This document shows, piece after piece, positions 9,082-16,682 of a DNA stretch of 23,005 bases. The notes under the pieces are model-generated. The model saw nothing but the letters and a program-made list of their open reading frames with translations. It did not search any database and was not told the DNA's origin. Within the stretch, counting starts at the first letter, position 1; every line of letters begins with the position of its first letter. The translations under genes were made by a program, and so were the position numbers. This DNA is from Dehalococcoidia bacterium (GTDB lineage: Bacteria > Chloroflexota > Dehalococcoidia > SHYD01 > SHYC01): the NCBI GenBank assembly GCA_016844365.1, contig JAENIT010000011.1:1-23005 (forward strand), in the 5' to 3' direction.

Positions 9082-9481
9082 AGCTCGCCACAAGACCATG
9101 GAGGGTGTTGTAGTAAGCGACAAGATGGATAAGACGGTGGTGGTAGTGGTGGAGACTCGCAAGCCACATCCTCTGTATCGGCGCATAATAAAAAGCAGGA
9201 AGAGGTTCAAAGTCCATGACGAAAGCAACGTTTGCGTCGTCGGTGATCTGGTGCAGATAACTGAAAGCCGCCCTCTATCTAAAGATAAGCGATGGAGAGT
9301 AGCAGCAGTCTTGGGCCGCGGTCTGGTCGCCACAGAGGAGACTCAACTGAAGGATGAAATAGAAGGCCTGACGGATAATGGGACAGCTTTGGTTGGCGAG
9401 AGTGATTCCAATACTGACTCAGAGGCAGAAGCCGAATCGGAAATGGGTGATCAGAGTGGGGAGGTGGAGGAGAAGTTATGA
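9071..9481 (+). CDS. rpsQ: 30S ribosomal protein S17, with long acidic C-terminal tail
   Basis: S17 binds 16S rRNA early in assembly. The core is clear: [23 protein letters not shown], then [31 protein letters not shown]. The start is either of two adjacent ATGs (9071 or 9074) overlapping the end of rpmC; a GTG at 9062 is also possible but less likely. From 9071 the product is 136 residues, whereas usual S17 is about 80–100. From about residue 85 onward there is a roughly 50-residue tail with 17 Glu/Asp and only two Lys, with an [15 protein letters not shown] stretch. It has no predicted fold that I can see. The reading frame runs cleanly into rplN (ATGA overlap), so the tail is not caused by a lost stop at the junction. 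Confidence 0.95.
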   Translation: MMVKARHKTMEGVVVSDKMDKTVVVVVETRKPHPLYRRIIKSRKRFKVHDESNVCVVGDLVQITESRPLSKDKRWRVAAVLGRGLVATEETQLKDEIEGLTDNGTALVGESDSNTDSEAEAESEMGDQSGEVEEKL

Positions 9482-9846
9482 TACAAATGCAAACCAGGCT
9501 GAAGGTAGCCGATAACTCAGGGGCCAGAGAGATCATGTGCATAACTGTCCTGGGTGGCACTCGGAAGAGATACGCCAGGGTCGGTGATGTGATTACCGCC
9601 ACCGTGAAGCAAGCCGCCCCCGGAGCAGGGGTAAAGAAAGGGGAAGTGGTAAAAGCCGTTATTGTTCGCCAAGTCCAACCATATCGTCGACCTGATGGCT
9701 CCTACATACGCTTTGATGAGAACGCGGCCGTCCTGCTGACAGAGCGGAACGCTCCACGGGGTACCCGCATCTTTGGTCCCGTAGCCAGGGAGCTACGCGA
9801 CAAACAGTTCATGAGGATTATCTCCCTGGCGCCGGAGGTGCTGTGA
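9478..9846 (+). CDS. rplN: 50S ribosomal protein L14
   Basis: L14 lies at the subunit interface, forms a bridge to 16S rRNA and is the docking site of silencing factor RsfS. The 122-residue product is full length: [21 protein letters not shown], then [45 protein letters not shown] and [30 protein letters not shown]. The ATG overlaps the rpsQ stop (ATGA), and the stop overlaps the rplX start (TGATG). Confidence 0.98.
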   Translation: MIQMQTRLKVADNSGAREIMCITVLGGTRKRYARVGDVITATVKQAAPGAGVKKGEVVKAVIVRQVQPYRRPDGSYIRFDENAAVLLTERNAPRGTRIFGPVARELRDKQFMRIISLAPEVL

Positions 9847-10163
9847 TGGCGGCCAAGATTCGTCGTAACGACACGGTGGTAGTTACAGCAGGCAAAGATC
9901 GGGGCAAGCAGGGGCGAGTCGCGCGGGTTATGCCCAAGGATGAGCGTCTGGTGGTCGAAGGGGTAAACATGATAAAGCGCCACTCTCGTCCCAGAGGGCT
10001 TACCCAACAAGGGGGCATAATAGAGCGAGAGGCTCCCATCCACGTATCCAACGTTATGTATCTGTGCGCTAGCTGCAGCAAACCAACCCGTATAGGTTTC
10101 AAATTCCTGGAGACGGGAGCTAAAGTGCGCTTCTGCAAACGCTGCGGCGAGGTAGTGGATTAG
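9846..10163 (+). CDS. rplX: 50S ribosomal protein L24, zinc-ribbon form
   Basis: L24 is one of the assembly initiators of the large subunit. I take the ATG at 9846, which overlaps the rplN stop by one base, in preference to the GTG three bases earlier. The product is 105 residues. It has the KOW-type N-terminal part (KIRRNDTVVVTAGKDRGKQGRV) and the VEGVNMIKRHSRP block. Two Cys pairs, C74-x2-C77 and C97-x2-C100, frame the C-terminal KPTRIGF...KVRF region and look like a zinc site. Many bacteria have lost these cysteines. It abuts rplE with no spacer. Confidence 0.97.
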   Translation: MAAKIRRNDTVVVTAGKDRGKQGRVARVMPKDERLVVEGVNMIKRHSRPRGLTQQGGIIEREAPIHVSNVMYLCASCSKPTRIGFKFLETGAKVRFCKRCGEVVD

Positions 10164-10709
10164 ATGGCCACAAGGTTGAAGGAGCGTTACTCCAATGAGT
10201 TGGTGCCCGCCCTGATGCAGGAGATGGGCTACAATAACGTCATGCAGGTGCCTAGACTCCAGAAAGTGGTCCTGAACATAGGACTAGGAGAAGCCATCCA
10301 GAACGCGAGGGCTATGGACAGCGCCTCTAACGACTTGTCTACCATAACCGGACAACGAGGTGTAATCACCAGGGCCAAGCGCTCCATAGCGCAGTTCCGC
10401 CTTAGGGCCGGGATGCCCATAGGCCTTATGGTGACTTTGCGTGGCGAGCGTATGTATCATTTTCTGGATAAACTGATTAACGCCGCTCTGCCCAGAATCC
10501 GAGACTTCAGAGGAGTCTCCGCGGACTCCTTCGACGGGCGAGGTAATTACAATCTGGGCTTAAGGGAGCAGATCATGTTCCCGGACATAGAGTACGACAA
10601 GATCGATCGTATCAGGGGCTTGGAGGTCTCAATAGTAACCACCGCCAGGACTGACGAAGAGGGTAGGAGGTTACTTGAGCTCTTGGGTATGCCCTTTGCC
10701 AAAAGCTAG
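10164..10709 (+). CDS. rplE: 50S ribosomal protein L5
   Basis: L5 belongs to the 5S rRNA–protein complex in the central protuberance and touches P-site tRNA and S13. The 181-residue product is standard length. It has [24 protein letters not shown], the [20 protein letters not shown] stretch, [23 protein letters not shown] and [11 protein letters not shown], then [18 protein letters not shown] and the end [16 protein letters not shown]. The ATG follows the rplX stop directly. rpsZ starts 8 nt after its stop, with GAGGAAAG between. Confidence 0.98.
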   Translation: MATRLKERYSNELVPALMQEMGYNNVMQVPRLQKVVLNIGLGEAIQNARAMDSASNDLSTITGQRGVITRAKRSIAQFRLRAGMPIGLMVTLRGERMYHFLDKLINAALPRIRDFRGVSADSFDGRGNYNLGLREQIMFPDIEYDKIDRIRGLEVSIVTTARTDEEGRRLLELLGMPFAKS

Positions 10710-10717
10710 AGGAAAGT

Positions 10718-10903
10718 ATGGCTAAGACATCCAAAATAGTACAGGCTCGGAGACCACAGAAGTACAAGGTACGACAGTACAATCGGTGCCAACGTTGCGG
10801 CCGTCCCAGGGCCTTCATCAGGCTATTTGCCCTTTGCCGCATTTGCTTCCGGGAGTTGGCCTTGGATGGCCTCCTGCCCGGCGTTAGAAAGTCCAGTTGG
10901 TAA
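10718..10903 (+). CDS. rpsZ: 30S ribosomal protein S14, type Z (zinc-binding)
   Basis: S14 is needed for assembly of the small-subunit head. This is the short zinc form (61 residues) rather than the roughly 100-residue zinc-free form. C24-x2-C27 and C40-x2-C43 form the zinc knuckle within [12 protein letters not shown]...[11 protein letters not shown]. The end [11 protein letters not shown] is typical. AGGAAAG just before the ATG serves as ribosome-binding site. It lies between rplE and rpsH as in Gram-positive and other type-Z bacteria. No second zinc-free S14 gene is visible in this window. Confidence 0.98.
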   Translation: MAKTSKIVQARRPQKYKVRQYNRCQRCGRPRAFIRLFALCRICFRELALDGLLPGVRKSSW

Positions 10904-10916
10904 TGGGGGTGACCTT

Positions 10917-11315
10917 GTGAGTACTTCGGACCCTATAGCTGACATGCTCACCAGGATCCGTAATGCTATTACGGCCCGGCATGACTCTGTGCTGGTTCCG
11001 GCTTCTAAAATGAAGCTGGCCATTACTGGTATCCTGAAAGAGGAGGGTTTTATAAGAGAGTATGAAAGCCTCCATGAGAATGTCCAAGGTGCAATAAAGA
11101 TACACTTGCAGTACCTAGATAGACATCAACCCGCCATCACCGGCCTGAAGCGAGTTAGTAAGCCGGGCCTCAGGGTGTATGTGCAACGCGGGGAGATTCC
11201 ACGGGTTTATGGTGGTCTAGGGATTGCCATTCTCTCCACACCAAATGGAGTAATGACAGGCCAGCAAGCTTGGCGTCAACGTCAGGGTGGGGAGCTGTTG
11301 TGCTACATATGGTAA
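10917..11315 (+). CDS. rpsH: 30S ribosomal protein S8
   Basis: S8 binds the central domain of 16S rRNA. In E. coli it also represses the spc operon. I place the start at the GTG at 10917 ([17 protein letters not shown]), which matches the family and has GGGGGTGA upstream. An in-frame ATG further upstream would overlap rpsZ and add unrelated residues. The 132-residue product shows [28 protein letters not shown], and [21 protein letters not shown]. The latter is the S-x-S/T-P-x-G-V-M-T signature. It ends GELLCYIW, as usual. Confidence 0.97.
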   Translation: MSTSDPIADMLTRIRNAITARHDSVLVPASKMKLAITGILKEEGFIREYESLHENVQGAIKIHLQYLDRHQPAITGLKRVSKPGLRVYVQRGEIPRVYGGLGIAILSTPNGVMTGQQAWRQRQGGELLCYIW

Positions 11316-11340
11316 TGAGTTAGTTCTAGAAAGGGTAGCC

Positions 11341-11889
11341 GTGTCAAGAATAGGAAGAAAACCAATACAGATACTGTCGGGGGTGACGGTAGATATGCAA
11401 GGCCAGCAGGTGACAGTTGCCGGCCCCAAGGGCCAGCTTTTTATTACCATCCACCCAGACATGAAAATAGCGCTTGTCGACGAAACGCTAGTAGTCTCGC
11501 GGCCTAGCGACCAGCACCAGCATAGGGCCCTTCATGGCCTAACCAGGAGTCTTTTGGCAAACATGGTAGATGGTGTATCCCAGGGGTTTCGCCGTGAAAT
11601 GGAGATGGTTGGCGTTGGATATAGAGCTCAACAGTCTGGGACAAACCTTGTGCTACAAGTGGGCTACTCGCACCCCGTGGAAATCATCCCACCTCAAGGG
11701 ATAACCCTTTCAATGCAGGGAAACACCAGGATAATTGTGGAAGGCATCGATAAACAACTAGTGGGGCAGGTAGCCGCCAACATCCGAGCCGTGCGTCCTC
11801 CTGAACCCTACAAAGGCAAGGGAATTCGCTACTCCAATGAAGTCGTTAGACGTAAGGCTGGCAAGTCCGGGAAGGTCGGGAGGAGGTAA
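11341..11889 (+). CDS. rplF: 50S ribosomal protein L6
   Basis: L6 lies near the factor-binding region of the large subunit and supports late assembly. The start is the GTG at 11341 (VSRIGRKPI), preceded by AAAGGG. An upstream in-frame ATG at 11287 would sit inside rpsH and add 18 unrelated residues. The 182-residue product has the two repeated domains of L6, with [10 protein letters not shown] in the first and [47 protein letters not shown] (the conserved C-terminal signature) in the second. It ends with a basic tail. Length is normal. Confidence 0.97.
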   Translation: MSRIGRKPIQILSGVTVDMQGQQVTVAGPKGQLFITIHPDMKIALVDETLVVSRPSDQHQHRALHGLTRSLLANMVDGVSQGFRREMEMVGVGYRAQQSGTNLVLQVGYSHPVEIIPPQGITLSMQGNTRIIVEGIDKQLVGQVAANIRAVRPPEPYKGKGIRYSNEVVRRKAGKSGKVGRR

Positions 11890-11903
11890 GGGAGTGTACA
11901 AAC

Positions 11904-12272
11904 ATGGCTAAGGCTAAAACACCCAGGGATGCTCGGAAGCGGCGACATTTGAGGATCCGCAAAAAGGTTAGGGGAGCGGTGGAGCGCCCACGCTTGGCGG
12001 TCTTCCGTAGCCTGACCCATATTTACGCGCAGGTTATTGATGACACTGTAGGACACACTATAACCTCTGCCTCCACCCTTGACCCTGAACTCAGAGAATC
12101 CAAGGACGGCAAAACTAAAACTGAGATCGCGCAGCTAGTTGGGAACTTAATCGCAGTTAGGGCTCTGGAAAAGGGGTTGAGTAATGTGGTCTTCGATCGC
12201 GGTGGATATAAGTACCACGGCAGAGTGAAGGCTCTGGCAGAAGCAGCTAGGACATCGGGTCTAATTTTCTGA
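11904..12272 (+). CDS. rplR: 50S ribosomal protein L18
   Basis: L18 binds 5S rRNA and joins it to the large subunit with L5. The 122-residue product has the basic N-terminal arm ([17 protein letters not shown]), the [20 protein letters not shown] core, and [27 protein letters not shown] at the end. All of these are typical. GGGAGTG lies upstream of the ATG. It sits in the usual place between rplF and rpsE. Confidence 0.98.
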   Translation: MAKAKTPRDARKRRHLRIRKKVRGAVERPRLAVFRSLTHIYAQVIDDTVGHTITSASTLDPELRESKDGKTKTEIAQLVGNLIAVRALEKGLSNVVFDRGGYKYHGRVKALAEAARTSGLIF

Positions 12273-12288
12273 GGCAATGTAGGATAAT

Positions 12289-12822
12289 ATGGTATCAACA
12301 CAAGTAAGATCCCGCATTAACCCGGACGAGCTCACTTTAGCAGAGCGAGTGGTTCGGATAAATCGGGTGGCCAAGGTTGTAAAGGGTGGCCGTCGCTTTA
12401 GCTTTAGCGCGATGGTGGTAGTAGGAGACGGCAACGGCCACGTAGGGGTGGCTCTAGGGAAAGCCAACGATGTCCCCTCGGCGATCAGAAAGGGGGTACA
12501 GCTAGCCAAAAAGAACCTTATCAGTGTTCCGATGTCTGGCGCCACTATACCCCATGAGATTTTATCCAAGTATGGAGCGTCTAAAGTCCTTCTTAAGCCC
12601 GCTTCCCCAGGGACCGGAATAGTGGCTGGCGGCGGCGTTAGGGCCGTGGTAGATGCTGCGGGCATAAAGGACGTTCTCACTAAATCCTTGGGGAATAACA
12701 ACCCCATAAACGTGGTTAAAGCATGCATCCAAGCCCTCACTGAGCTAAGAGATCCCGTTGAGAGCCGGCACAAGCGGCTAGAGGCTCGCCGGGGGGGACG
12801 GGAGGCCAGCGTTGGGAGGTAA
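12289..12822 (+). CDS. rpsE: 30S ribosomal protein S5
   Basis: S5 helps form the mRNA entry site with S3 and S4 and affects decoding accuracy. The 177-residue product has [41 protein letters not shown] (the double-stranded-RNA-binding-like N-terminal domain) and the [14 protein letters not shown] strand. The C-terminal domain follows with [45 protein letters not shown]. Its last 11 nt overlap the TTG start proposed for rpmD, and the GGAGG near its end serves as the ribosome-binding site of rpmD. Confidence 0.98.
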   Translation: MVSTQVRSRINPDELTLAERVVRINRVAKVVKGGRRFSFSAMVVVGDGNGHVGVALGKANDVPSAIRKGVQLAKKNLISVPMSGATIPHEILSKYGASKVLLKPASPGTGIVAGGGVRAVVDAAGIKDVLTKSLGNNNPINVVKACIQALTELRDPVESRHKRLEARRGGREASVGR

Positions 12823-13009
12823 GCTGTTAATCACCTGGAAAAAGAGCGCTATAGGCTACAAGGATGACCAAAAGAGAACCATTAAGGCCTTGGGGCTTCG
12901 CCGTCTTAACCACAAGGTAATACAACCGGACAATCCATCTATTAGAGGGATGGTACTGAAGGTGGTGCACTTGGTAACAGTAGAGGAATTCACTGATGAG
13001 AATTCATGA
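12812..13009 (+). CDS. rpmD: 50S ribosomal protein L30
   Basis: L30 is a small large-subunit protein. There is no ATG or GTG at the right place. The TTG at 12812 gives [16 protein letters not shown], which matches L30 N-termini. GGAGG at 12801–12805 lies 6 nt before it, inside rpsE. This start overlaps the rpsE stop by 11 nt. The 65-residue product continues with the [15 protein letters not shown] signature and [15 protein letters not shown]. The C-terminal end overlaps the start of rplO by 14 nt. CTG or TTA codons just downstream are less likely starts because the encoded residues before them already align to the family. Confidence 0.93.
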   Translation: MGGKLLITWKKSAIGYKDDQKRTIKALGLRRLNHKVIQPDNPSIRGMVLKVVHLVTVEEFTDENS

Positions 13010-13235
13010 ACTGAAGCCTCCAATCGGCTCAAAACATGCCAAGAAGCGGGTGGGTCGTGGCAACGGCAGTGGTCACGGTACCTACTCCACCAGGGGCCTT
13101 AAGGGACAAAAGGCCCGAGCTGGAGGCAAGATACGTCGTGGCTTTGAAGGTGGCCAGTTGCCCCTCATTAAGCGGATGCCCAGATGCCCAGTAAGCGGGG
13201 CTTCACGAACATATTCAAGGTGGAATACCAGATAG
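12996..13235 (+). CDS. rplO: 50S ribosomal protein L15, N-terminal part (frameshifted gene)
   Basis: L15 is a late-assembly protein of the large subunit. This frame starts with the L15 N-terminus: [23 protein letters not shown], then [30 protein letters not shown]. It then runs into unrelated residues ([17 protein letters not shown]) and a stop, giving 79 residues in place of about 150. The break coincides with an exact 8-bp tandem duplication at 13176–13191. Removing one copy restores a single 150-residue L15 ending at 13456. As written the gene is split. L15 is dispensable in E. coli, so a true loss is not impossible, but a sequencing or assembly error is equally plausible. Confidence 0.93.
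   Translation: MRIHELKPPIGSKHAKKRVGRGNGSGHGTYSTRGLKGQKARAGGKIRRGFEGGQLPLIKRMPRCPVSGASRTYSRWNTR
13176..13191 (+). repeat. 8-bp tandem duplication breaking rplO
   Basis: The unit atgcccag occurs twice without a spacer (13176–13183 and 13184–13191). With one copy the reading is [12 protein letters not shown], exactly the expected L15 sequence. With two copies the frame shifts after RMPR. Eight bases is not a multiple of three, so this alone explains the break. Confidence 0.9.
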
Positions 13236-13456
13236 TAAACGTGGGCCGCCTTGACACGTTTGAACCGGACACCACGGTCACGCGAGAAGCGTTGAAACAG
13301 GTAGGGATAATAAAGTCCCTCGAACTTCCCGTAAAGATACTGGGAGACGGTCAGTTAAGTCGTAGACTAACTGTGGAGGCGGACAGGTTCTCCGTCTCTG
13401 CGGCAGCTAAAATCGAGGCCGCAGGCGGCCAAGCCGTGGGAAAGATAGATGCTTGA
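13184..13456 (+). CDS. rplO: 50S ribosomal protein L15, C-terminal part (frameshifted gene)
   Basis: This frame carries the rest of L15: [23 protein letters not shown], the [21 protein letters not shown] block and the end [19 protein letters not shown]. Those are the C-terminal signatures of the family. It opens at an ATG created by the second duplicate copy (13184) and overlaps the N-terminal frame by 52 nt. A restart there is conceivable, but no Shine–Dalgarno precedes it. Bacterial L15 is a single polypeptide, so two separate pieces would be very unusual. Its 3' end overlaps secY by 8 nt, so coupling to secY depends on translation in this second frame. Confidence 0.9.
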   Translation: MPSKRGFTNIFKVEYQIVNVGRLDTFEPDTTVTREALKQVGIIKSLELPVKILGDGQLSRRLTVEADRFSVSAAAKIEAAGGQAVGKIDA

Positions 13457-14741
13457 AAACTTAATCAACGCCTGGAAATCCCCGGACCTGAGGCGTAAAC
13501 TACTGTTCACCTTCGGTATGCTGGTAGCGTTCCGCTTTATTGCCCACGTCCCAGTACCCGGAGTGGACCTGTTCCGTCTCCAGAGTCTTCTCCAGCAGAA
13601 CCAACTCCTGGGATTTCTAGACCTCTTCAGCGGCGGGGCCTTCAGGAATCTGAGCGTGGCCTCCTTGGGGGTCTATCCCTATATAACCGCCTCCATCATA
13701 ATGCAGTTGATGGCTCCGGTCATCCCCGCATTAGCCAACATAGCCAAGGAAGGCGAGATGGGCAGGCACAAGATAAACCAGTACACCCATTGGCTAACGG
13801 TCCCCCTGGCCGCGCTTCAGGCCTACGGCCAGCTCATTCTGCTGCAAAGCCAGGGAGTCGTGAGTGGAGTAGGTCTTGTAGGCGGGAACATCCTTCTAAC
13901 ACTGGCCATGGTTATCTCCATGACCGCGGGCACTGTGCTTCTAGTGTGGATAGGAGAGCTTATAACTGAACACGGCATAGGGAACGGAGTATCTGTCATC
14001 ATCTTCGGCGGGATAGTGTCCGGCCTGCCTCAGCTTTTAGGTCAGTCCTTCCTTACCACCAACAACCTTGGAGGTTTGCTAGTGCTGGCAATCATAGGGG
14101 TATTGATCCTGGCGTCGGTTGTGTTCTTTACTGAGGCCCAAAGACGGGTGCCTGTGCAGTACTCCCGTAGCCAGTTCCGAGGGGGACGGATGTACCGCCA
14201 GAGCGGAGCTAGCTACATACCTCTGCGGGTCAACTCCGCCGGCATGATACCTCTAATATTTGCTTTCTCTATCATGATCTTCCCGGGAACAGTAGCCAGC
14301 TACTTCACTGTCTCTGATATATCATGGGTGAAAAACACGGCCAGCTTTATTAACCGACTTTTCGACACTACTGGCTTTTTCTACTGGGCATTGCTTTTCA
14401 TTTTAGTAGTAGCTTTCGCATTCTTCTACACCTTGGTTGTATTTCAACAGCAAAACCTGGCAGAGAATCTGCAGAAAAACTCGGGATTCGTGCCTGGTAT
14501 AAGGCCAGGCCGCCCAACAGCGGATTACTTTAACTCCGTGCTAATACGAATAACTTGGGCTGGAGCTGTATTCCTGGGCGTAGTAGCGGTCATGCCCTAC
14601 TTTGCCCAACTTATCACAACTGTCCAAGCTATTCAGATTAGCAGCACAGCAATTCTGATAGTCGCGGGAGTGGCGCTAGATACCATGAGACAACTAGAGG
14701 CTCAACTCCTGATGCGCCAATACGAAGGGTTCATAAGATAG
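13449..14741 (+). CDS. secY: Preprotein translocase subunit SecY
   Basis: SecY is the channel protein of the Sec export and membrane-insertion system in the inner membrane. The 430-residue product has ten hydrophobic segments. Signatures: FRFIAHVPVPGVD after the first helix, GGAFRNLSVASLGVYPYITASIIMQL (plug and second helix region), EGEMGRHKINQYTHW, IGELITEHGIGNGVS, the cytosolic loop with RRVPVQYSRSQFRGG where ribosome and SecA bind, and the C-terminal AENLQKNSGFVPGIRPGR. The ATG overlaps the end of rplO, as is common in spc operons. adk follows after 15 nt. Confidence 0.98.
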   Translation: MLENLINAWKSPDLRRKLLFTFGMLVAFRFIAHVPVPGVDLFRLQSLLQQNQLLGFLDLFSGGAFRNLSVASLGVYPYITASIIMQLMAPVIPALANIAKEGEMGRHKINQYTHWLTVPLAALQAYGQLILLQSQGVVSGVGLVGGNILLTLAMVISMTAGTVLLVWIGELITEHGIGNGVSVIIFGGIVSGLPQLLGQSFLTTNNLGGLLVLAIIGVLILASVVFFTEAQRRVPVQYSRSQFRGGRMYRQSGASYIPLRVNSAGMIPLIFAFSIMIFPGTVASYFTVSDISWVKNTASFINRLFDTTGFFYWALLFILVVAFAFFYTLVVFQQQNLAENLQKNSGFVPGIRPGRPTADYFNSVLIRITWAGAVFLGVVAVMPYFAQLITTVQAIQISSTAILIVAGVALDTMRQLEAQLLMRQYEGFIR

Positions 14742-14756
14742 GGGAGGGGATGGCAT

Positions 14757-15398
14757 ATGTATGTCCTGCTTTTGGGCGCCCCGGGCGCTGGGAAAGGAAC
14801 CCAAGCTGCCAGCATATCCAAGGAGCTATCCGTGCCGCACGTGGCATCAGGTGACCTCTTTCGAGAGGCCATTAATAGCGGAAGCGAGTTAGGGCAAATA
14901 GCCAAGAGCTATTATGACCAGGGCAAACTCGTGCCCGATGCAATAGCTATACGTATGGTCATGGCTCGCTTGGAGATGGATGATTGCCACAAAGGCTGTC
15001 TCCTGGACGGGTTCCCTCGCACAGTATCGCAAGCCGAAGCACTGGACAACGTATTCGTCACGGAGAAAAAAGGTATCGACCGGGTGATCTACATGAAAGT
15101 GTCCACTGGCGAGCTGCTTAGGCGTCTCAGCGGGCGCTGGATATGCAGGAACTGCCAGACCCCTTACCACATGGTTACATCGCCGCCCAAGACCTCTGGA
15201 AAGTGCGACCACTGTGGCGGTGAGCTATACCAGCGCTCAGACGACACATCGGAGACCGCCCGAAGACGGCTTGACGTGTACTTCGCAGAGACGGAGCCTC
15301 TTATCAACTATTATAAGAAGCAGGGCAAGCTGAAAGAGGTGGACGGTGAGAAGTCCATAGAAGCAGTAGGGCAGTCAGTGAGCCAGGCCATAAAATAA
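14757..15398 (+). CDS. adk: Adenylate kinase, zinc-type
   Basis: Adenylate kinase interconverts ATP + AMP and 2 ADP in the cytoplasm. The 213-residue product has the P-loop GAPGAGKGT (7–15), ASGDLFREAI in the AMP site, DGFPRT (84–89), and a long LID domain with four cysteines, C130-x2-C133 and C150-x2-C153, a structural zinc site. RRLDVYFAETEPLINYY closes the core. GGGGAGGGG (14741–14749) is a strong ribosome-binding site 7 nt before the ATG. The secY–adk–map order is widespread in bacteria. Confidence 0.98.
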   Translation: MYVLLLGAPGAGKGTQAASISKELSVPHVASGDLFREAINSGSELGQIAKSYYDQGKLVPDAIAIRMVMARLEMDDCHKGCLLDGFPRTVSQAEALDNVFVTEKKGIDRVIYMKVSTGELLRRLSGRWICRNCQTPYHMVTSPPKTSGKCDHCGGELYQRSDDTSETARRRLDVYFAETEPLINYYKKQGKLKEVDGEKSIEAVGQSVSQAIK

Positions 15399-15433
15399 TC
15401 GAGTGGGGTGGCGATAAGAGTTAGCTCTTTGCA

Positions 15434-16192
15434 ATGAACGAAAAGGGTATAATAATAAAATCAGATAGAGAGATCGCCGTAATGCGTGAGGCCGGGCGTC
15501 TACTGGCGGAGGTTGTGGCAGTGCTGGTGGAGAAGGCGCGACCTGGCATCACTACAAAAGAGTTGGACGAGATTGCAGCTAAAGAGATCAAGGCCCATAA
15601 GGCCACGCCGTCGTTCTTGGGGTACAAAGATTATCCGGCGCACATCTGTGTAAGCATAAATGATGAGATCGTCCACGGAATACCCGGGCCCAGGGTTATG
15701 AAAGATGGCGACATCGTTAGCATAGACGCAGGGCTTATCTATAAAGGCTTTCAGAGCGATCACGCCGTCACTATAGGTTTAGGGGAGATCTCCCCGGAGG
15801 GGAAGCGTCTTATCGATACCGCTAAGCAGGCATTGATTGTTGGCATATCTAAAGCCAAGGCCGGAGGCAGGATTGGAGACATATCGGCTGCAATCCAAGG
15901 GTATGTGGAGCCCAGAGGATTCTCCGTAGTTCGGGAGTATGTAGGGCACGGAATAGGGCGAGACCTCCATGAGGATCCACAGATCCCCAACTATGGGCCA
16001 GCAGGGGTTGGACCGGTTCTGCGAAGGGGGATGGCGATAGCTATTGAGCCTATGGTAAATATGGGAGGATGGCGAACCAGAGTGGGATCGGATCACTGGA
16101 CGGTGTTCACCCTAGATGGGAGCCTGGCAGCCCACTTCGAACATACAATCGCCATAACTGATGAGGGGACTGAGGTTCTCACAACCCTTTGA
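15434..16192 (+). CDS. map: Methionine aminopeptidase, type I
   Basis: This metalloenzyme removes the initiator methionine from nascent proteins once the formyl group is gone. The 252-residue product has the type I length and no inserted type II subdomain. The metal ligands can be placed as D98, D109, H172, E205 and E236, within SIDAG, QSDHAV, VGHGIGRDLHEDP, IAIEPMV and HFEHTIAIT. The substrate-site histidine is H81 in VHGIPG. An in-frame TAG lies 12 nt upstream of the ATG, so no longer start is possible. The Shine–Dalgarno is weak. Its 3' end overlaps the -35 element of the proposed infA promoter. Confidence 0.97.
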   Translation: MNEKGIIIKSDREIAVMREAGRLLAEVVAVLVEKARPGITTKELDEIAAKEIKAHKATPSFLGYKDYPAHICVSINDEIVHGIPGPRVMKDGDIVSIDAGLIYKGFQSDHAVTIGLGEISPEGKRLIDTAKQALIVGISKAKAGGRIGDISAAIQGYVEPRGFSVVREYVGHGIGRDLHEDPQIPNYGPAGVGPVLRRGMAIAIEPMVNMGGWRTRVGSDHWTVFTLDGSLAAHFEHTIAITDEGTEVLTTL

Positions 16193-16217
16193 CGCCAGGA
16201 AGCCCGACCTATAAAAT
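16189..16217 (+). promoter_or_regulatory. Predicted housekeeping (sigma70/SigA-type) promoter for the infA–rpsI segment
   Basis: TTGACG (16189–16194) and TAAAAT (16212–16217) are separated by 17 nt. Each hexamer differs from consensus in one base. The site lies at the end of map and in the 79-nt gap before infA, one of the longest gaps in the cluster, and would start RNA near 16224. This fits a separate promoter for infA–rpmJ–rpsM–rpsK–rpsD–rpoA and onward. It is a sequence match only. Confidence 0.6.
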
Positions 16218-16271
16218 GGTTACTGTAAATTCGTTCGTGGGGAGGTAAAGAGGGACCTAACTGGACCCAGT

Positions 16272-16490
16272 ATGGCGAAGAAAGAGGCGATAGAGGTTGA
16301 AGGGAAAGTGGTTGAGGCTCTGCCCAACGCTGTGTTTTGGGTAGAGTTGGCCAACGGGCATCGTGTGTTGGCCCACGTATCTGGAAAGATTCGACTCAAT
16401 TTCATTAGAGTCCTAAACGGCGATCGGGTTCTGGTTGAGCTATCTCCATACGATCTCGGCCGGGGTCGCATTACGTATCGATTCAAATAG
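16272..16490 (+). CDS. infA: Translation initiation factor IF-1
   Basis: IF-1 binds the A site of the small subunit during initiation, with IF-2 and IF-3. The 72-residue product is the usual S1-like OB fold: [72 protein letters not shown] in segments, with the characteristic VSGKIRxNxIRVLxGD and SPYDLxRGRITYR motifs. GGGGAGGTAAAGAGGGA lies upstream, though about 16 nt or more from the ATG. It is the first gene after the predicted promoter at 16189–16217. Confidence 0.97.
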   Translation: MAKKEAIEVEGKVVEALPNAVFWVELANGHRVLAHVSGKIRLNFIRVLNGDRVLVELSPYDLGRGRITYRFK

Positions 16491-16508
16491 CGAAGCAGGA
16501 CGAATACC

Positions 16509-16622
16509 ATGAAGGTTAGCGCATCGGTAAAGCGCAGATGCGAAAAATGTCGGATAATCCGCCGCCGAGGCATAGTAAGGGTTATATGCCTGAACCCTCG
16601 GCATAAACAACGGCAGGGGTAG
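16509..16622 (+). CDS. rpmJ: 50S ribosomal protein L36
   Basis: L36 is the smallest large-subunit protein and packs against 23S rRNA through a zinc ribbon. The 37-residue product starts [17 protein letters not shown] and ends NPRHKQRQG. Zinc ligands C11, C14, C27 and H32 are all present, so this is the zinc form. It is preceded by AGCAGGA. It lies in its usual place between infA and rpsM. Confidence 0.97.
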   Translation: MKVSASVKRRCEKCRIIRRRGIVRVICLNPRHKQRQG

Positions 16623-16623
16623 A

Positions 16624-16662
16624 AGCCTTAACATCGCCGTCTGGCTGCTGTCGGCGTAGGCT
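16624..16662 (+). promoter_or_regulatory. Compound hairpin in the rpmJ–rpsM leader
   Basis: Two nested inverted repeats occur here. The outer pair is agcct (16624–16628) with aggct (16658–16662). The inner pair is cgccg (16635–16639) with cggcg (16652–16656), around a 12-nt loop. The structure ends 9 nt before the strong AGGAGG (16672–16677) of rpsM. No T-run follows, so it is not a standard terminator. In E. coli the equivalent leader before rpsM is where S4 represses the alpha operon; a similar role here is inference from position. Confidence 0.4.
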
Positions 16663-16682
16663 AAACAGTTTAGGAGGCATCC

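Noticed and set aside
13184..13235. Programmed frameshift in rplO
   Set aside because: No slippery sequence or stimulatory structure is evident, and the 8-bp duplication accounts for the break fully.
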